Below, piece after piece: positions 52,373 through 62,500 of a stretch of 64,000 bases of DNA. The DNA comes from Acidobacteriota bacterium (GTDB lineage Bacteria > Acidobacteriota > Blastocatellia > Pyrinomonadales > Pyrinomonadaceae): assembly GCA_025463135.1 (NCBI GenBank), contig JAOAPY010000022.1, forward strand, positions 1 to 64,000, written 5' to 3'. The notes under the pieces are model-generated. The model was not told the DNA's origin and did not search any database. It saw nothing but the letters and a program-made list of their open reading frames with translations. The stretch's first letter is position 1. Each line of letters starts with the position of its first letter. A program made the translations under genes and the position numbers.

Positions 52373-53173
52373 TTACTGCAGCACGAAGTTGTAGACAATA
52401 ATCCCGGAGACCTTCACCGGTGTTTCGCCGATCAACGTGGGCGAGAACCTTGCTTGCAGCGCCGCTTGAACCGCGCCGGGGGCCAATAAGGGATGGCCTG
52501 AGACGGAACGCGCAGAGACTACCCTTCCGCTTTCATCAATCATCACCTGCACATTCACCGCACCGGAAAGCCGAATCTGTTTGGCCATAAGTGGGTATGA
52601 CGGCTTTGGCAGAAAGAGCGCCTGACTATTGAGAACCCGTTGGCTTTGGACGACGCGTTTGGGAGCTGGAGTTCGCACGGGAGTCGGAGGCGGTGGTGGC
52701 GCAACTACTTCAACAGGTGCTCGATCACCGGAACCACCCGGTCCGGTTGTTGGGGGACCGGTAGGACCAGGACTGAGCGGGTTATTAAGAGGTCCTTCCA
52801 CCATACCAGGGCTAGCGGGAGGAAAATCAACGGCAGCGGTTGAAACCGCGGTTGGCGCGCTATGGGGGTTGTTCGCGCTCTCATACAGAACCGGGGCGCT
52901 GGGAATTATGTTGTGTGGATTACTGTTGTGAACAGGTGTGCTGGGATTAGCCGGCGCTGCCGGTCTAACCGGGACGTTGAAGTCAGGTGGCACGAAAGTC
53001 ACGATTGTAATTTCCGCGTTTTGCTCATCGAGCTGCGCATCATACGCATAGATGCTTGCCACTCCCGCAGCGCTGAACAGCAAGACATAAGCTGCTACGG
53101 TGTAGAGAAAGAATGACCCGCGCCGTTTGAATTCGCGCGTGTGCGAGCTGGATTCAATTAGGTTATTGAACAT
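52373..53173 (-). CDS. TonB-family energy-transducer protein
   Basis: A 266-residue protein with a short cytoplasmic start, one membrane helix (about 20-42), a long Pro-rich periplasmic span (about 65-185) and a C-terminal TonB domain (about 190-266; YPLMAKQIRLSGAVNVQVMI, GHPLLAPGAVQAALQARFSP). TonB passes energy from ExbBD to outer-membrane transporters. No exbB or exbD is nearby. The start at 53173 has GGAGGAACCAG; an upstream frame from 53227 is rejected. Confidence 0.88.
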   Translation of the reverse strand: MFNNLIESSSHTREFKRRGSFFLYTVAAYVLLFSAAGVASIYAYDAQLDEQNAEITIVTFVPPDFNVPVRPAAPANPSTPVHNSNPHNIIPSAPVLYESANNPHSAPTAVSTAAVDFPPASPGMVEGPLNNPLSPGPTGPPTTGPGGSGDRAPVEVVAPPPPPTPVRTPAPKRVVQSQRVLNSQALFLPKPSYPLMAKQIRLSGAVNVQVMIDESGRVVSARSVSGHPLLAPGAVQAALQARFSPTLIGETPVKVSGIIVYNFVLQ

Positions 53174-53444
53174 CTGGTTCCTCCATTGCCGGTGCCGTGC
53201 GGGTCGCAGGAGCGTACTCACAGGCATTAGACTCCGATTGTTCGCGCTTGTTCCCGAAGGAAGAAAGTTTCAAGTTTCAAGAGTGGTTCAAGGTTTCGGG
53301 TTACTTGAATTTTGGAAACTGAAAGTCCGGAAGGTGAAACTCTGAAACTCGAAACTTCTATTCCGACAATATTGGACATTAGCGGACGGACATTTTAGGA
53401 TGGCACGCGCTGTCCAAAACCCGAATCCTCGAGGAGCAAAAAGC
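53174..53444. other. Intergenic region between tonB-like gene and gdh
   Basis: About 270 bases between divergent genes. It is rich in repeated TTTCAAGTTTC / GAAACTTGAAA-like words (53268-53360), which form several overlapping hairpins. No gene. Promoters for both genes should lie here. Confidence 0.5.
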
Positions 53445-54713
53445 ATGGCAACCAAAGAGGCCTTTCAGGAAGAACTGAATCCATTCACGATTGCTAAGCA
53501 ACAATTCAACAAGGCAGCTGATTACCTCGATCTCGATGCTTCACTGCGCAATGTTCTGAGTAGTCCCAAGCGCCAGCTGATCGTTTCGATTCCAGTGAAG
53601 ATGGACGGCGGCGATGTGCAGGTGTTCGAAGGATATCGCGTGCAGCACAATATCGCGCGCGGGCCGGCCAAGGGCGGCATACGTTACCATCCGAACGTCA
53701 CCCTCGATGAGGTCAAGGCGCTGGCCTCCTGGATGACCTGGAAATGCGCCACGGTGGGCATCCCTTATGGCGGCGGCAAGGGCGGTGTGATTTGCGATCC
53801 AAAGCGGATGTCGAAAAGCGAACTGGAACGGCTAACACGCCGTTATGCCTTCGAGATCGCTCCGATCATCGGACCGGATCGCGATATTCCCGCGCCCGAT
53901 GTCTATACGGACGAACAGACGATGGCCTGGATCATGGACACGATTTCAATGGTGCGAGGCCATACCGAACTCGGCGTTGTGACCGGCAAACCAATATCGC
54001 TGGGAGGTTCTCAGGGACGCAGCGAAGCCACCGCGCGCGGTTGCTTGTACGCGTTGCGCGAAGCCTGTCAGGTGAAGGGAATTGATCTGAAGGGCGCGCG
54101 GGTGGCCGTCCATGGTTTCGGCAATGCCGGAGCAAACATTGCGCGCCTGGCGGCCGCCGATGGCGCCCGCGTCGTAGCGGCGGCAGATTCAAAGGCCGGC
54201 ATCTACTCCGAAACCGGAATCGATATTCCCGCAGCCCTCAAGTACAAAGCCGAGACCAAATCGCTCTCCGGTTTTCCCGGAACCAAAGAGATGAGTCCCG
54301 AAGACATAATCGGAGTCGATTGCGATATCCTGTTACCTTCAGCGCTCGAAAATGCGATCACTTTGGCAAATGTGGGTCAGGTGAAAGCCAAAATCATCGC
54401 TGAGTTGGCCAACGGACCGACAACTCCGGGAGCCGATCAGGTATTGTTTGATAACGGCGTCTTTTTGGTGCCCGATATCCTGGCAAATGCCGGTGGCGTC
54501 ACGGTTAGCTATTACGAATGGGTGCAGGATCAGAATTCATTTTTCTGGTCGGAAAAACAGATCAACGAAACGCTCGAGCAAACAATGCGCACCGCATTCA
54601 ACTCAGTCCACGAGACTGCCGATCGTTACCAAACGGACATGCGTACCGGCGCGTACATCCTGGCAGTCGATCGCGTTGCCGAAGCGACCAGCGTGCGCGG
54701 GATATTTCCGTAG
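53445..54713 (+). CDS. gdhA: Glu/Leu/Phe/Val dehydrogenase (glutamate dehydrogenase)
   Basis: Interconverts glutamate and 2-oxoglutarate plus ammonia with NAD(P). The 422 residues fit the hexameric class. Landmarks: GYRVQHNIARGPAKGGIRYH (substrate Lys), VGIPYGGGKGGVICDP with the catalytic Lys, GPDRDIPAPDVYTDEQ, the nucleotide loop VAVHGFGNAGANIARL and the C-terminal NAGGVTVSYYEWVQD. The start at 53445 has GAGGAGCAAAAAGC upstream; ATG at 53400 adds 15 residues the family lacks. Coenzyme and symbol (gdhA versus gluD/rocG) cannot be fixed. Confidence 0.94.
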   Translation: MATKEAFQEELNPFTIAKQQFNKAADYLDLDASLRNVLSSPKRQLIVSIPVKMDGGDVQVFEGYRVQHNIARGPAKGGIRYHPNVTLDEVKALASWMTWKCATVGIPYGGGKGGVICDPKRMSKSELERLTRRYAFEIAPIIGPDRDIPAPDVYTDEQTMAWIMDTISMVRGHTELGVVTGKPISLGGSQGRSEATARGCLYALREACQVKGIDLKGARVAVHGFGNAGANIARLAAADGARVVAAADSKAGIYSETGIDIPAALKYKAETKSLSGFPGTKEMSPEDIIGVDCDILLPSALENAITLANVGQVKAKIIAELANGPTTPGADQVLFDNGVFLVPDILANAGGVTVSYYEWVQDQNSFFWSEKQINETLEQTMRTAFNSVHETADRYQTDMRTGAYILAVDRVAEATSVRGIFP

Positions 54714-54752
54714 GAAGGTCGTTGGTCTTTGGTCCTGGGTTTTTGGATCTTT

Positions 54753-54824
54753 TAGGGGCGGACCTGTGTGTCCGCCCTGATGGTATCATCCGTCCCGCAG
54801 GGCGGACACGCAGGGCCACCCCTG
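54753..54824. repeat. Palindromic element, GGGGCGGACCTGTG family, copy 2
   Basis: TAGGGGCGGACCTGTGTGTCCGCC pairs with GGCGGACACGCAGGGCCACCCCT at about 20 of 24 positions. Same family as 9314-9387. It lies 40 bases after gdh. Confidence 0.85.
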
Positions 54825-54891
54825 CAAGGAGATCACCGTTCTTTCCAAACAAGAACCAGGTGCCAAGATCAAAGAACAGGGAACGAAATCG

Positions 54892-55245
54892 ATGAAAGAT
54901 CAAATCACAGTTTACGAAAGACCAACCTGTACCAAATGCCGCGAGATGGATCGGTTTCTGCGCGAGAGCGGCGTGGACTTTAGTAAAGTCAACTACTACA
55001 TTGAACCACTCAGTAAGCAAAAACTGACCGAACTCATCAAAAAAATGAAGCTCAATCCGCGGGATCTCTTGCGCAAGAGTGAACCTATCTACCGTGAACT
55101 CGGCCTGGCCAAAGGTGTGTTCAGCGACGCTGAGATCATCTCGCTGATGGTTGAACATCCGGACCTGATGCAAAGACCGATCGTCGAGCGCGGCAACAAA
55201 GCAATACTGGGGCGGCCTACTGAGAATGTAAAAGCGCTGTTGTAA
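54892..55245 (+). CDS. ArsC/Spx-family protein
   Basis: A 117-residue thioredoxin-fold protein of the ArsC family. The redox site is CTKC (residues 13-16); then KLNPRDLLRKSEPIY with the conserved Arg, MVEHPDLMQRPIVERGNKAI and GRPTENV complete the family layout. True arsenate reductases (glutaredoxin-linked) and Spx-type regulators share these features; the CTKC form fits either. Its last base overlaps the first base of radA's ATG (TAATG), so the two are probably co-translated. Confidence 0.85.
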   Translation: MKDQITVYERPTCTKCREMDRFLRESGVDFSKVNYYIEPLSKQKLTELIKKMKLNPRDLLRKSEPIYRELGLAKGVFSDAEIISLMVEHPDLMQRPIVERGNKAILGRPTENVKALL

Positions 55246-56669
55246 TGTGGCAGGCGCATCTTGCGCGGGCCCACGGGCGGGACGCCCGTGCCACACAAAA
55301 CCCTTTGAAGAAACCAGAAACAACTTTCGTTTGCCAAAGCTGCGGACACCAGTCGCGCAAATGGTTGGGCAAGTGTCCGGACTGCGGCGAATGGAACTCG
55401 CTGGTCGAAGAGCGTACCCGTGCGACTAAGAAAGGTCTGGGCCGCAGCAGCTTTACTCTGAAAGATGTTGAAGCCGTTGCCTACCAGGAAATCGAATCAC
55501 AGGATGACGTGCGAGTTCCTTCCGGAGTCACGGAATTCGATCGCGTGCTGGGCGGCGGGATAGTTCCCGGCACGCTCGTGTTAATCGGCGGCGATCCGGG
55601 CATCGGCAAGAGCACGCTGTTGCTACAGGTGGCCGACAAGTTGAGTGCGAGCGGCGCCCTGGTGCTTTACATTTCCGGCGAAGAGTCTGAGCGTCAGATA
55701 AAACTGCGCGGTGAGCGTTTGGGCATCCAGGCGCAAAATCTTTATCTGCTGCCCGAGACGAATCTGGAAAATATTTTCCATGAGGTTGAACGGCTCAAGC
55801 CCGCGGCGATTATCGTCGATTCCATTCAGACGGTCTTCTCCGCGCTGATCGAATCCGCGCCCGGCTCAGTATCGCAGGTCCGGGAAGTCGCGCATCAATT
55901 CCTCTTGCTGGCCAAGAACCGCAGCATTCCGGTTTTCTTAATCGGCCACATCACCAAGGATGGCTCGATCGCCGGGCCGAAAGCCCTGGAGCACATCGTC
56001 GACACTGTGTTGTATTTCGAGGGTGAGCGTCATCACAATCATCGCATCGTGCGCGCCACTAAGAATCGCTTTGGCGCCGCCAACGAAGTCGGTATCTTTG
56101 AGATGACGAGCGCGGGCCTCATCGCCGTCGCAAATCCTTCCAAACTATTTTTGGAAGAACGCCCGCGGAACGTCGCCGGGTCCGTGGTTACCGCCTGCAT
56201 GGAAGGTACGCGGCCGTTGCTGGTTGAAGTGCAGGCGTTGGTGTCGGGTACCAAGTACGGAACGGGACGTCGCATGACTCAGGGGGTCGATCAGAATCGC
56301 GTGTCGCTATTGATCGCCATGCTGGAGAAGCGCGCTGGGTTCCAATTGATTGGCGACGACGTGTTCGTGAACATCGCCGGCGGACTGGAAGTCGATGAGC
56401 CGGCGGCGGACCTCGGGGTGGTGGCGGCCATTGCTTCGAGTTTCAAAAACACGCCCATCGATCCGCAAACCGCTGTCTTTGGCGAAGTCGGACTAACAGG
56501 TGAAGTGCGTGGCGCCATGCAGCCCGCCGTGCGCGCTCGTGAGGCGCAGGCCCTGGGGTTCAAAAAGATCGTCGTACCGTCATCGAATACAACTGGCCTC
56601 GAGCGCTTGCTGGGGGTGCGCGTAGTCGGCGTGCGCTCAGTGGAAGAAGCGCTGGCCGAGCTGTTCTAA
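55245..56669 (+). CDS. radA: DNA repair protein RadA
   Basis: A branch-migration ATPase for homologous recombination. In 474 residues: an N-terminal zinc finger (CQSCGHQSRKWLGKCPDCG, residues 30-48), the RecA-like core with Walker A GGDPGIGKSTLLLQ, ISGEESERQIKLR, the Walker B region IIVDSIQTVF, the RadA KNRFGA motif, and the C-terminal Lon-like domain (GGLEVDEPAADLGVVAAIAS). Its first 18 residues are encoded by a GGGCGGGACGCCCGTGCC repeat, so TTG at 55305, which gives a normal family start (LKKPETTFVC), may be the true start. ATG at 55245 is coupled to arsC. Confidence 0.94.
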   Translation: MWQAHLARAHGRDARATQNPLKKPETTFVCQSCGHQSRKWLGKCPDCGEWNSLVEERTRATKKGLGRSSFTLKDVEAVAYQEIESQDDVRVPSGVTEFDRVLGGGIVPGTLVLIGGDPGIGKSTLLLQVADKLSASGALVLYISGEESERQIKLRGERLGIQAQNLYLLPETNLENIFHEVERLKPAAIIVDSIQTVFSALIESAPGSVSQVREVAHQFLLLAKNRSIPVFLIGHITKDGSIAGPKALEHIVDTVLYFEGERHHNHRIVRATKNRFGAANEVGIFEMTSAGLIAVANPSKLFLEERPRNVAGSVVTACMEGTRPLLVEVQALVSGTKYGTGRRMTQGVDQNRVSLLIAMLEKRAGFQLIGDDVFVNIAGGLEVDEPAADLGVVAAIASSFKNTPIDPQTAVFGEVGLTGEVRGAMQPAVRAREAQALGFKKIVVPSSNTTGLERLLGVRVVGVRSVEEALAELF

Positions 56670-56706
56670 CGGGCTTGCCCATCGCATCTCGATAATATCG
56701 AACAAC

Positions 56707-59265
56707 ATGAAAACGAAACTCGCGACGTTAGTCACGGCGGTCCTTGCAACCTTCATACTGACAATTCTTCTGGGCGCCGTAGTCGTCGCGCAGGATCGCG
56801 TTGCCGATGATCCGGACGATGAAGCGGATCTTAATCGTGATCTGTGGGAGTTTGCCGGCAGGACTTCCTATCAAACCATGCTGTCGTACATTTCCGCGGC
56901 CCAGCAGAAGTCACGTGAAACAGTGAAGGCCGAAGTGGAGCTGCCCAATGGATGGCGCATCGCACCCGTCGGCCAGCAGGTTCCCGTCGGGCGGCTTCCT
57001 TATCAATCCGTCCTCTTTGCCGGAAAATTGGTGGTGCTGAACACCGGCTATTACTACAAGGAACCGCAGGAAATTTCGATCGTCGATCCAGAGACCGCAC
57101 GGGTCACGAAGACGATCAAAATTAGTTCGCTGTTTCCGAGCGCGCAGATTGGCCTTGATGGAGATCTCTATATCAGCGGTGGCTTTGATGAAAAAGTCTT
57201 TCGCCTGGATAAAGAATTCAAAGTGGTGCGTGAGTATAAGGTCGAGGGTCACACCGGCGGACTCGCGGCGATCGACGCCACGCATCTGGCGGTTGGTTAC
57301 CTCACGACAAAGGACGCGAGCGGCGCTTATGTCGGCGGCAAGCTCGCGCTGCTGAACACCTCAACCGGCAAGGTCGAAAGCGAAGTCAGCGTTGGTTTCT
57401 TTCCCTACGCAATACGAAATGTCGGCGGAAATCTGTATGTCACCTTGCTCGGCGAAAACAAACTGCTTGTCTACTCGAAAGATCTCAAACTCCTAAAAAC
57501 TCTGGTAGTGGGCCGCACGCCTCAGGAAATGTGCTCCGACGGACGTCGTTTGTATGTTGTCAATACCGGCGCCGACAATCTGTCGGTAATCGACACGCGG
57601 ACGAACCGGCTGCTTTCAAACATTTCGTTCGCCGCTAAGGGAAGTAATTTCGGTACAACTCCATCGTCATGCGCAGTCAATGGCAATCGACTCTATGTCA
57701 CCTTAGCGGGAACCAATTCGCTGGCAGTGCTGGACCAAAAAACTGAAAAACAAATTGCGCTGGTTCCCACCGGATGGTATCCGACTCAAGTTACGGTTGA
57801 TGATAAGCGCATTTTTGTAGTGAGTGCGAAAGGCATCCAGGCGCGCCGGCCGAATCCCAACGGTCCGCAGCCTAACACGACCAGTAGAGTCGGGTACGTG
57901 CTGACACTGTTGCAGGGCACGGTTGCGGTCATCGAAAAAAATGAATTTCAAAAGCATGCCGGTGCCTGGACAAAGACAGCTGGCGCCGGCATCCCGCTCT
58001 TTAATTCGCAAGCAGGATTTAAGCTGCCGATTCAACACATTTTTTACATCATCAAAGAGAATCGCACCTACGATCAGGTGCTGGGCGATTTGGGACGTGG
58101 CAATGGCGATCCGGCTCTAACAATTTTCGGCGAGAACGTCTCGCCGGTGCACCATCAAATCGCCAAAGACTTCGTCACCCTCGACAATTTTTTTGTAAAT
58201 GGGGAAATCAGTGTCCTGGGCCACAGCTTTACGACCAGTGGTTACGCCAGTCCGTTCGCTGAATGGCTGGGAAATAACAGCTATGCTTTGCGCTGGAAAG
58301 GTTATCCCTTTGGCACGGTGCCCGCGCTTACCTCGCCGTCGTACCTCTGGGATATTTTGGATGAAAAGAATGTTGATTATCGCATTTATGGCGAGAATTA
58401 CTTTCTCTTTACCCGGGGCTACAAGATTATTTCCGAGCACTATGGCGCAGGTAGCGAGCTGGCGCAGAAGTTCTACAACAAATCGATGGTCGCGGCCGCG
58501 CATGGCGACCGGGGAAATGAATTTTACGAGTTGGCCCTCCCTTTCTATGGCCAGGCCGATACGCGTGCCGCCGCGTATAAGTTGCTGGATAATAAAAAGT
58601 TCACTCGAGAGCTTTCCCTGTTCCTGACCGGCGACGATAGTCTGGCGCAGGCATTTCTGAAGGATGCAACCTTTCGTCGCAAGTTCACCGACTATCTTTA
58701 TCACTACCCGTTCAATTATCGTTCGTGGGATCTAAAGTATTCGGATCTCGAACGAGTAAAGGCCTGGAAAACAGATTTCGAAACGCAATTAAGATCAGGT
58801 CAGGTCGCGCAGTTTCATTACATCTGGCTTCCGAACGATCATACTGACGGCGCATCCACAAAAATTCTGAACCCCTTTCAATTCGTGGCACAAAACGATG
58901 CTGCATTGGGGCGCATTGTGGAAACAATCTCGCACAGCAGTGTTTGGAAGAGTTCACTGATTCTGGTCGAAGAAGACGACGCGCAAAATGGACCCGACCA
59001 CGTTGATGCAACACGCACCGTGGCGCTGGCGGCTGGTCCATACGTGAAACGTGGATCGGTTATCAACGATCGGTACGATCAACTCAGTATGTTGCGCACG
59101 ATCGAAATGCTGCTGGGTCTGAAGTCGCTGAACTTAAGTGAGCAGGTTGCAGTACCGATGTTCGGAATCTTCACGGACAAACCAAACTTCGAGCCGTTTG
59201 TTCGGACCAGACCATCGAGCCATCTGGTCGACGCCGACCGCAAGCGTGACGACGGCCTGCGCTAG
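56707..59265 (+). CDS. Secreted YncE-like propeller fused to a phosphoesterase/alkaline-phosphatase-type domain
   Basis: An 852-residue exported protein (signal helix about 5-28). Residues about 80-400 form a seven-bladed YncE/YVTN-type propeller (LFAGKLVVLNTGYYY; LYVVNTGADNLSVIDTRTN). Residues about 440-840 form the phosphoesterase domain: FYIIKENRTYDQVLGDLGRG, KDFVTLDNFFVNGEISVLGH, the LPNDHTDG site, and VEEDDAQNGPDHVDATRT. This is the known YncE-phosphoesterase pairing, related to phospholipase C and phosphonoacetate hydrolase types; the substrate is unknown. Its C-terminus is basic (DADRKRDDGLR). A large palindrome follows. Confidence 0.88.
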   Translation: MKTKLATLVTAVLATFILTILLGAVVVAQDRVADDPDDEADLNRDLWEFAGRTSYQTMLSYISAAQQKSRETVKAEVELPNGWRIAPVGQQVPVGRLPYQSVLFAGKLVVLNTGYYYKEPQEISIVDPETARVTKTIKISSLFPSAQIGLDGDLYISGGFDEKVFRLDKEFKVVREYKVEGHTGGLAAIDATHLAVGYLTTKDASGAYVGGKLALLNTSTGKVESEVSVGFFPYAIRNVGGNLYVTLLGENKLLVYSKDLKLLKTLVVGRTPQEMCSDGRRLYVVNTGADNLSVIDTRTNRLLSNISFAAKGSNFGTTPSSCAVNGNRLYVTLAGTNSLAVLDQKTEKQIALVPTGWYPTQVTVDDKRIFVVSAKGIQARRPNPNGPQPNTTSRVGYVLTLLQGTVAVIEKNEFQKHAGAWTKTAGAGIPLFNSQAGFKLPIQHIFYIIKENRTYDQVLGDLGRGNGDPALTIFGENVSPVHHQIAKDFVTLDNFFVNGEISVLGHSFTTSGYASPFAEWLGNNSYALRWKGYPFGTVPALTSPSYLWDILDEKNVDYRIYGENYFLFTRGYKIISEHYGAGSELAQKFYNKSMVAAAHGDRGNEFYELALPFYGQADTRAAAYKLLDNKKFTRELSLFLTGDDSLAQAFLKDATFRRKFTDYLYHYPFNYRSWDLKYSDLERVKAWKTDFETQLRSGQVAQFHYIWLPNDHTDGASTKILNPFQFVAQNDAALGRIVETISHSSVWKSSLILVEEDDAQNGPDHVDATRTVALAAGPYVKRGSVINDRYDQLSMLRTIEMLLGLKSLNLSEQVAVPMFGIFTDKPNFEPFVRTRPSSHLVDADRKRDDGLR

Positions 59266-59271
59266 TGCTTA

Positions 59272-59434
59272 TCTCATTCTCACCCGGTTTCAACCGGGTG
59301 ATTCGGTCGGCTCTCGACGCCTGAACAGTTTCAACGGTTTCTGTTTCGCGTGCAAAAGGCCAAACCGTTGAAACGGTTTCGGAAATCAAATTACCGTCGG
59401 CTCACCCGGTTGAAGCCGGACGAGAATGAGATTA
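59272..59434. repeat. Nested palindromic element
   Basis: The outer arms are CTCATTCTCACCCGGTTTCAA.. (59273-59300) and ..TTGAAGCCGGACGAGAATGAG (about 59409-59430); the inner arms are CAGTTTCAACGGTTTC (about 59326-59341) and CCGTTGAAACGG (about 59365-59376). It fills the gap between two genes. It may act as a terminator. Confidence 0.8.
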
Positions 59435-59526
59435 AGAAGTTCGATTTGTTGGATGATAGTCAGGTAATGCTTCTGAGATAGAGCCTTAAGTAGTATCTGA
59501 AAACAAAAAAAATGACGAGGTGCTTA

Positions 59527-62500
59527 ATGCAAAATCCGTGTGTCTCCCGGTGCCCCAAGAGACTTTTGCTTCTTCTTGTGACCTTGTTTTGTGGCGGTCT
59601 TATGCATGTCGCCGCCCAGCAGAAGCCTGACACGCCAAAGGGCTGGAACGGCTTAAACGATCCTGCGGAGTTGAAAAGTCTTAAGTATCGCAACATTGGT
59701 CCCGCCTGGGGCGGTCGCGTGTCGCGCTCTGCCGGCGTGCCGGGCGACCCCAGCACTTATTACGTCGCCAGCGCCTCGGGAGGTGTTTGGAAATCCACCG
59801 ATGGCGGGATCACTTTCAAGTCGATCTTCGACGATCAGCCCATCTCTTCCATCGGATCGATAGCGGTGGCGCCTTCAGATCCTAACGTGATCTACGTCGG
59901 CTCTGGCGAGGCGAACATTCGCGGCAATGTAGCGGCCGGCAATGGCATATATCGATCTGTCGATGCAGGCAAGACCTGGACCCATGTCTGGAATCAGGAA
60001 GGTCAGATTGGCACGATGGCTGTCGATCCTCGCAATGCTGACGTGGCGTTTGCGGCTGTGTTGGGCCATGCTTTTGGTCCGAATCCGGAGCGCGGCGTCT
60101 ATCGCACGAAGGATGGCGGTAAAACATGGCAACAAATATTGAAGAAAGACAACGACACGGGAGCGTCCGACGTAGCGCTTGATCCTTCAAATCCAAACAT
60201 TGTTTTTGCTGGTCTGTGGCAAGCACGCCGCCGGCCCTGGGATCTAACCAGCGGCGGTCCGGGCAGTGGTCTTTATGTTTCGCGTGATGGCGGCGACAGT
60301 TGGAAGCAACTAACAGAAAAGGGTTTGCCTAAAGGCGTCTGGGGCAAGATCGGGGTCGCCGTTGCCCCTTCTGATGGGCGACGCGTTTATGCATTGATCG
60401 AAGCCGAGGAAGGCGGCCTCTTCAGTTCTGAGGATGGCGGCGACTCCTGGTCGCGCGCCAGCGGCGATCACTTGCTGCGCGAGCGCGCGTGGTATTACTC
60501 CACCCTCACGGTCAATCCTTCGAATCCGAATGAAGTCTGGTGTCCGCAGGTGCCAATGCTAAAAAGCATCGACGCCGGCAAGACATTCACAATGGTAAAA
60601 GGCATCGCGCACGGCGACAATCACGACATCTGGATCGATCCAAAGAACCCGCGGCGCATCGTCGGCTCGAGTGATGGCGGTGTGAATATCTCAGTGGATG
60701 GCGGCGAGACCTGGTACGCGGCTGCTTTGCCAATCGGCCAGTTTTATCACGTCGCCGTCGACAGTCGCACTCCTTTTCACGTAGCCGGCGCCTTGCAAGA
60801 CATCGGCACCGCACAGGGTCCGAGTAACAGTTTGCGGCGCGGCGGCATACGCAACACCGATTATCATCGCGTGGGAGGCGGCGAAGCGGGCTGGGTTGTC
60901 TCAGATACATCCGATCCGAACATCGTTTACGCCGGCGAATACGGCGGTTACATCTCGCGCTACGACGATCGCACGCACCAGGCGCGGAATGTCGGCATCT
61001 ATCCCGAAGATGGATCCGGTCATGGCGCCGAGGATTTGCGGGTTCGTTTTCAATGGACCGCGCCAATCGCGGTCTCTCCTCACGACGCGAAGGTTATCTA
61101 TCACGGCGGCAACGTGCTCTATAAGACCGCAAATGGTGGGCAGTCATGGACCGCAATCAGCCCCGATCTGACCCGGAACGATAAGTCGAAACAAAAATAC
61201 TCAGGCGGTCCCATCACCGGTGATATGACCGGCGTCGAGGTCTTCGACACGATTTTCGTAATAGCGGAATCGCCGGCGCAAAAAGATCTGATCTGGGTTG
61301 GCAGTGATGACGGACTGGTCCATGTGACGCGGGATGGCGGCAAGAACTGGAAGAATGTGACGCGCGGAATGTCGGGCATTCCCGAGTGGGGCACGGTGAG
61401 CATGATTGAACCATCAGGAACTCAGGCCGGCACGGCCTATGTTGTAGTGGACGCTCATCGTTTGGATGACATGCACCCCTATCTTTACAAGACTACAAAC
61501 TTTGGCGAAAGCTGGACGCGCCTGGACAGTAAGTTGCCGCAGGACGTTTACCTGCACTCTGTGCGCATCGATCCCGCGCGGCCGGAAATTCTTTATCTGG
61601 GCGCCGAACGCGGCGTTGCTTTCTCAAATGATGGCGGCGTTTCCTGGCGGTCCCTGAAACTAAATCTGCCGACGGTTGCGGTCCATGATCTGCTGGTCAA
61701 GGATAACAGTCTGGTTCTGGGTACTCATGGACGAAGTTTCTGGATTTTTGATCACTTGTCGGTGCTGCGTGACCTGTCGCCGAAGTCAACAGGCAGCCAG
61801 GCCGGCTTGTTCACGATATCCGATGCCGTGCGCTGGCGTTGGCACTCCGGACCGCCAGACAAGTGGGCCGGTGAGAACCCTCCACGCGGCGCGGTCATTT
61901 ACTATTGGTTGAAAGAGAGTGTCAAAGATGACATCAAGATCGAAATCCTCGATTCCGAAAATCATGTCGTCAATACCTTGAGCAGCAAACCCAAAACGCC
62001 ACCGGGAATTGACGACGACCTGGCAGAGGCCGAAGAGGCAGCGAAGAAAGCAGCGTTGTCGAAAGATGCAGGCGTGCACCAGGCTGTTTGGGATCTGACG
62101 TTCGAAGGTTCTGAACTGGTGCAGAATGCAAAACTCGACGCCGGCGATCCCTCGGTGGGGCCGATGGTTTTGCCAGGCACTTACTCTGTGCGGTTAACGG
62201 CCGGCGGACAGTCAGTGACTGCGCCGCTGCTGGTGGTACCCGATCCGCGCGTGCAACTTTCGGCGGAAGATTTACGAGCGCAAGTGTCGATGGCGACGGC
62301 GGCTCGCGACGATATCACGGGACTCGCGCTAATGATTCGACAATTGCGTTCACTGCGGCAACAGCTTTCCGCGCGCAACGATCTATTGAAAGGAAATTCG
62401 AGAGCAACGAACCTGATAAAGGATTCAGAAAGTTTGATCGCCAAACTCGATGCGCTGGAAGCGAAGCTACACAATCCCAAGGCAGAAATCGTTTACGACA

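Noticed and set aside
54598..55323. 241-codon minus-strand frame
   Set aside because: Crosses the gdh end, a palindrome and the arsC-like gene; not coding.
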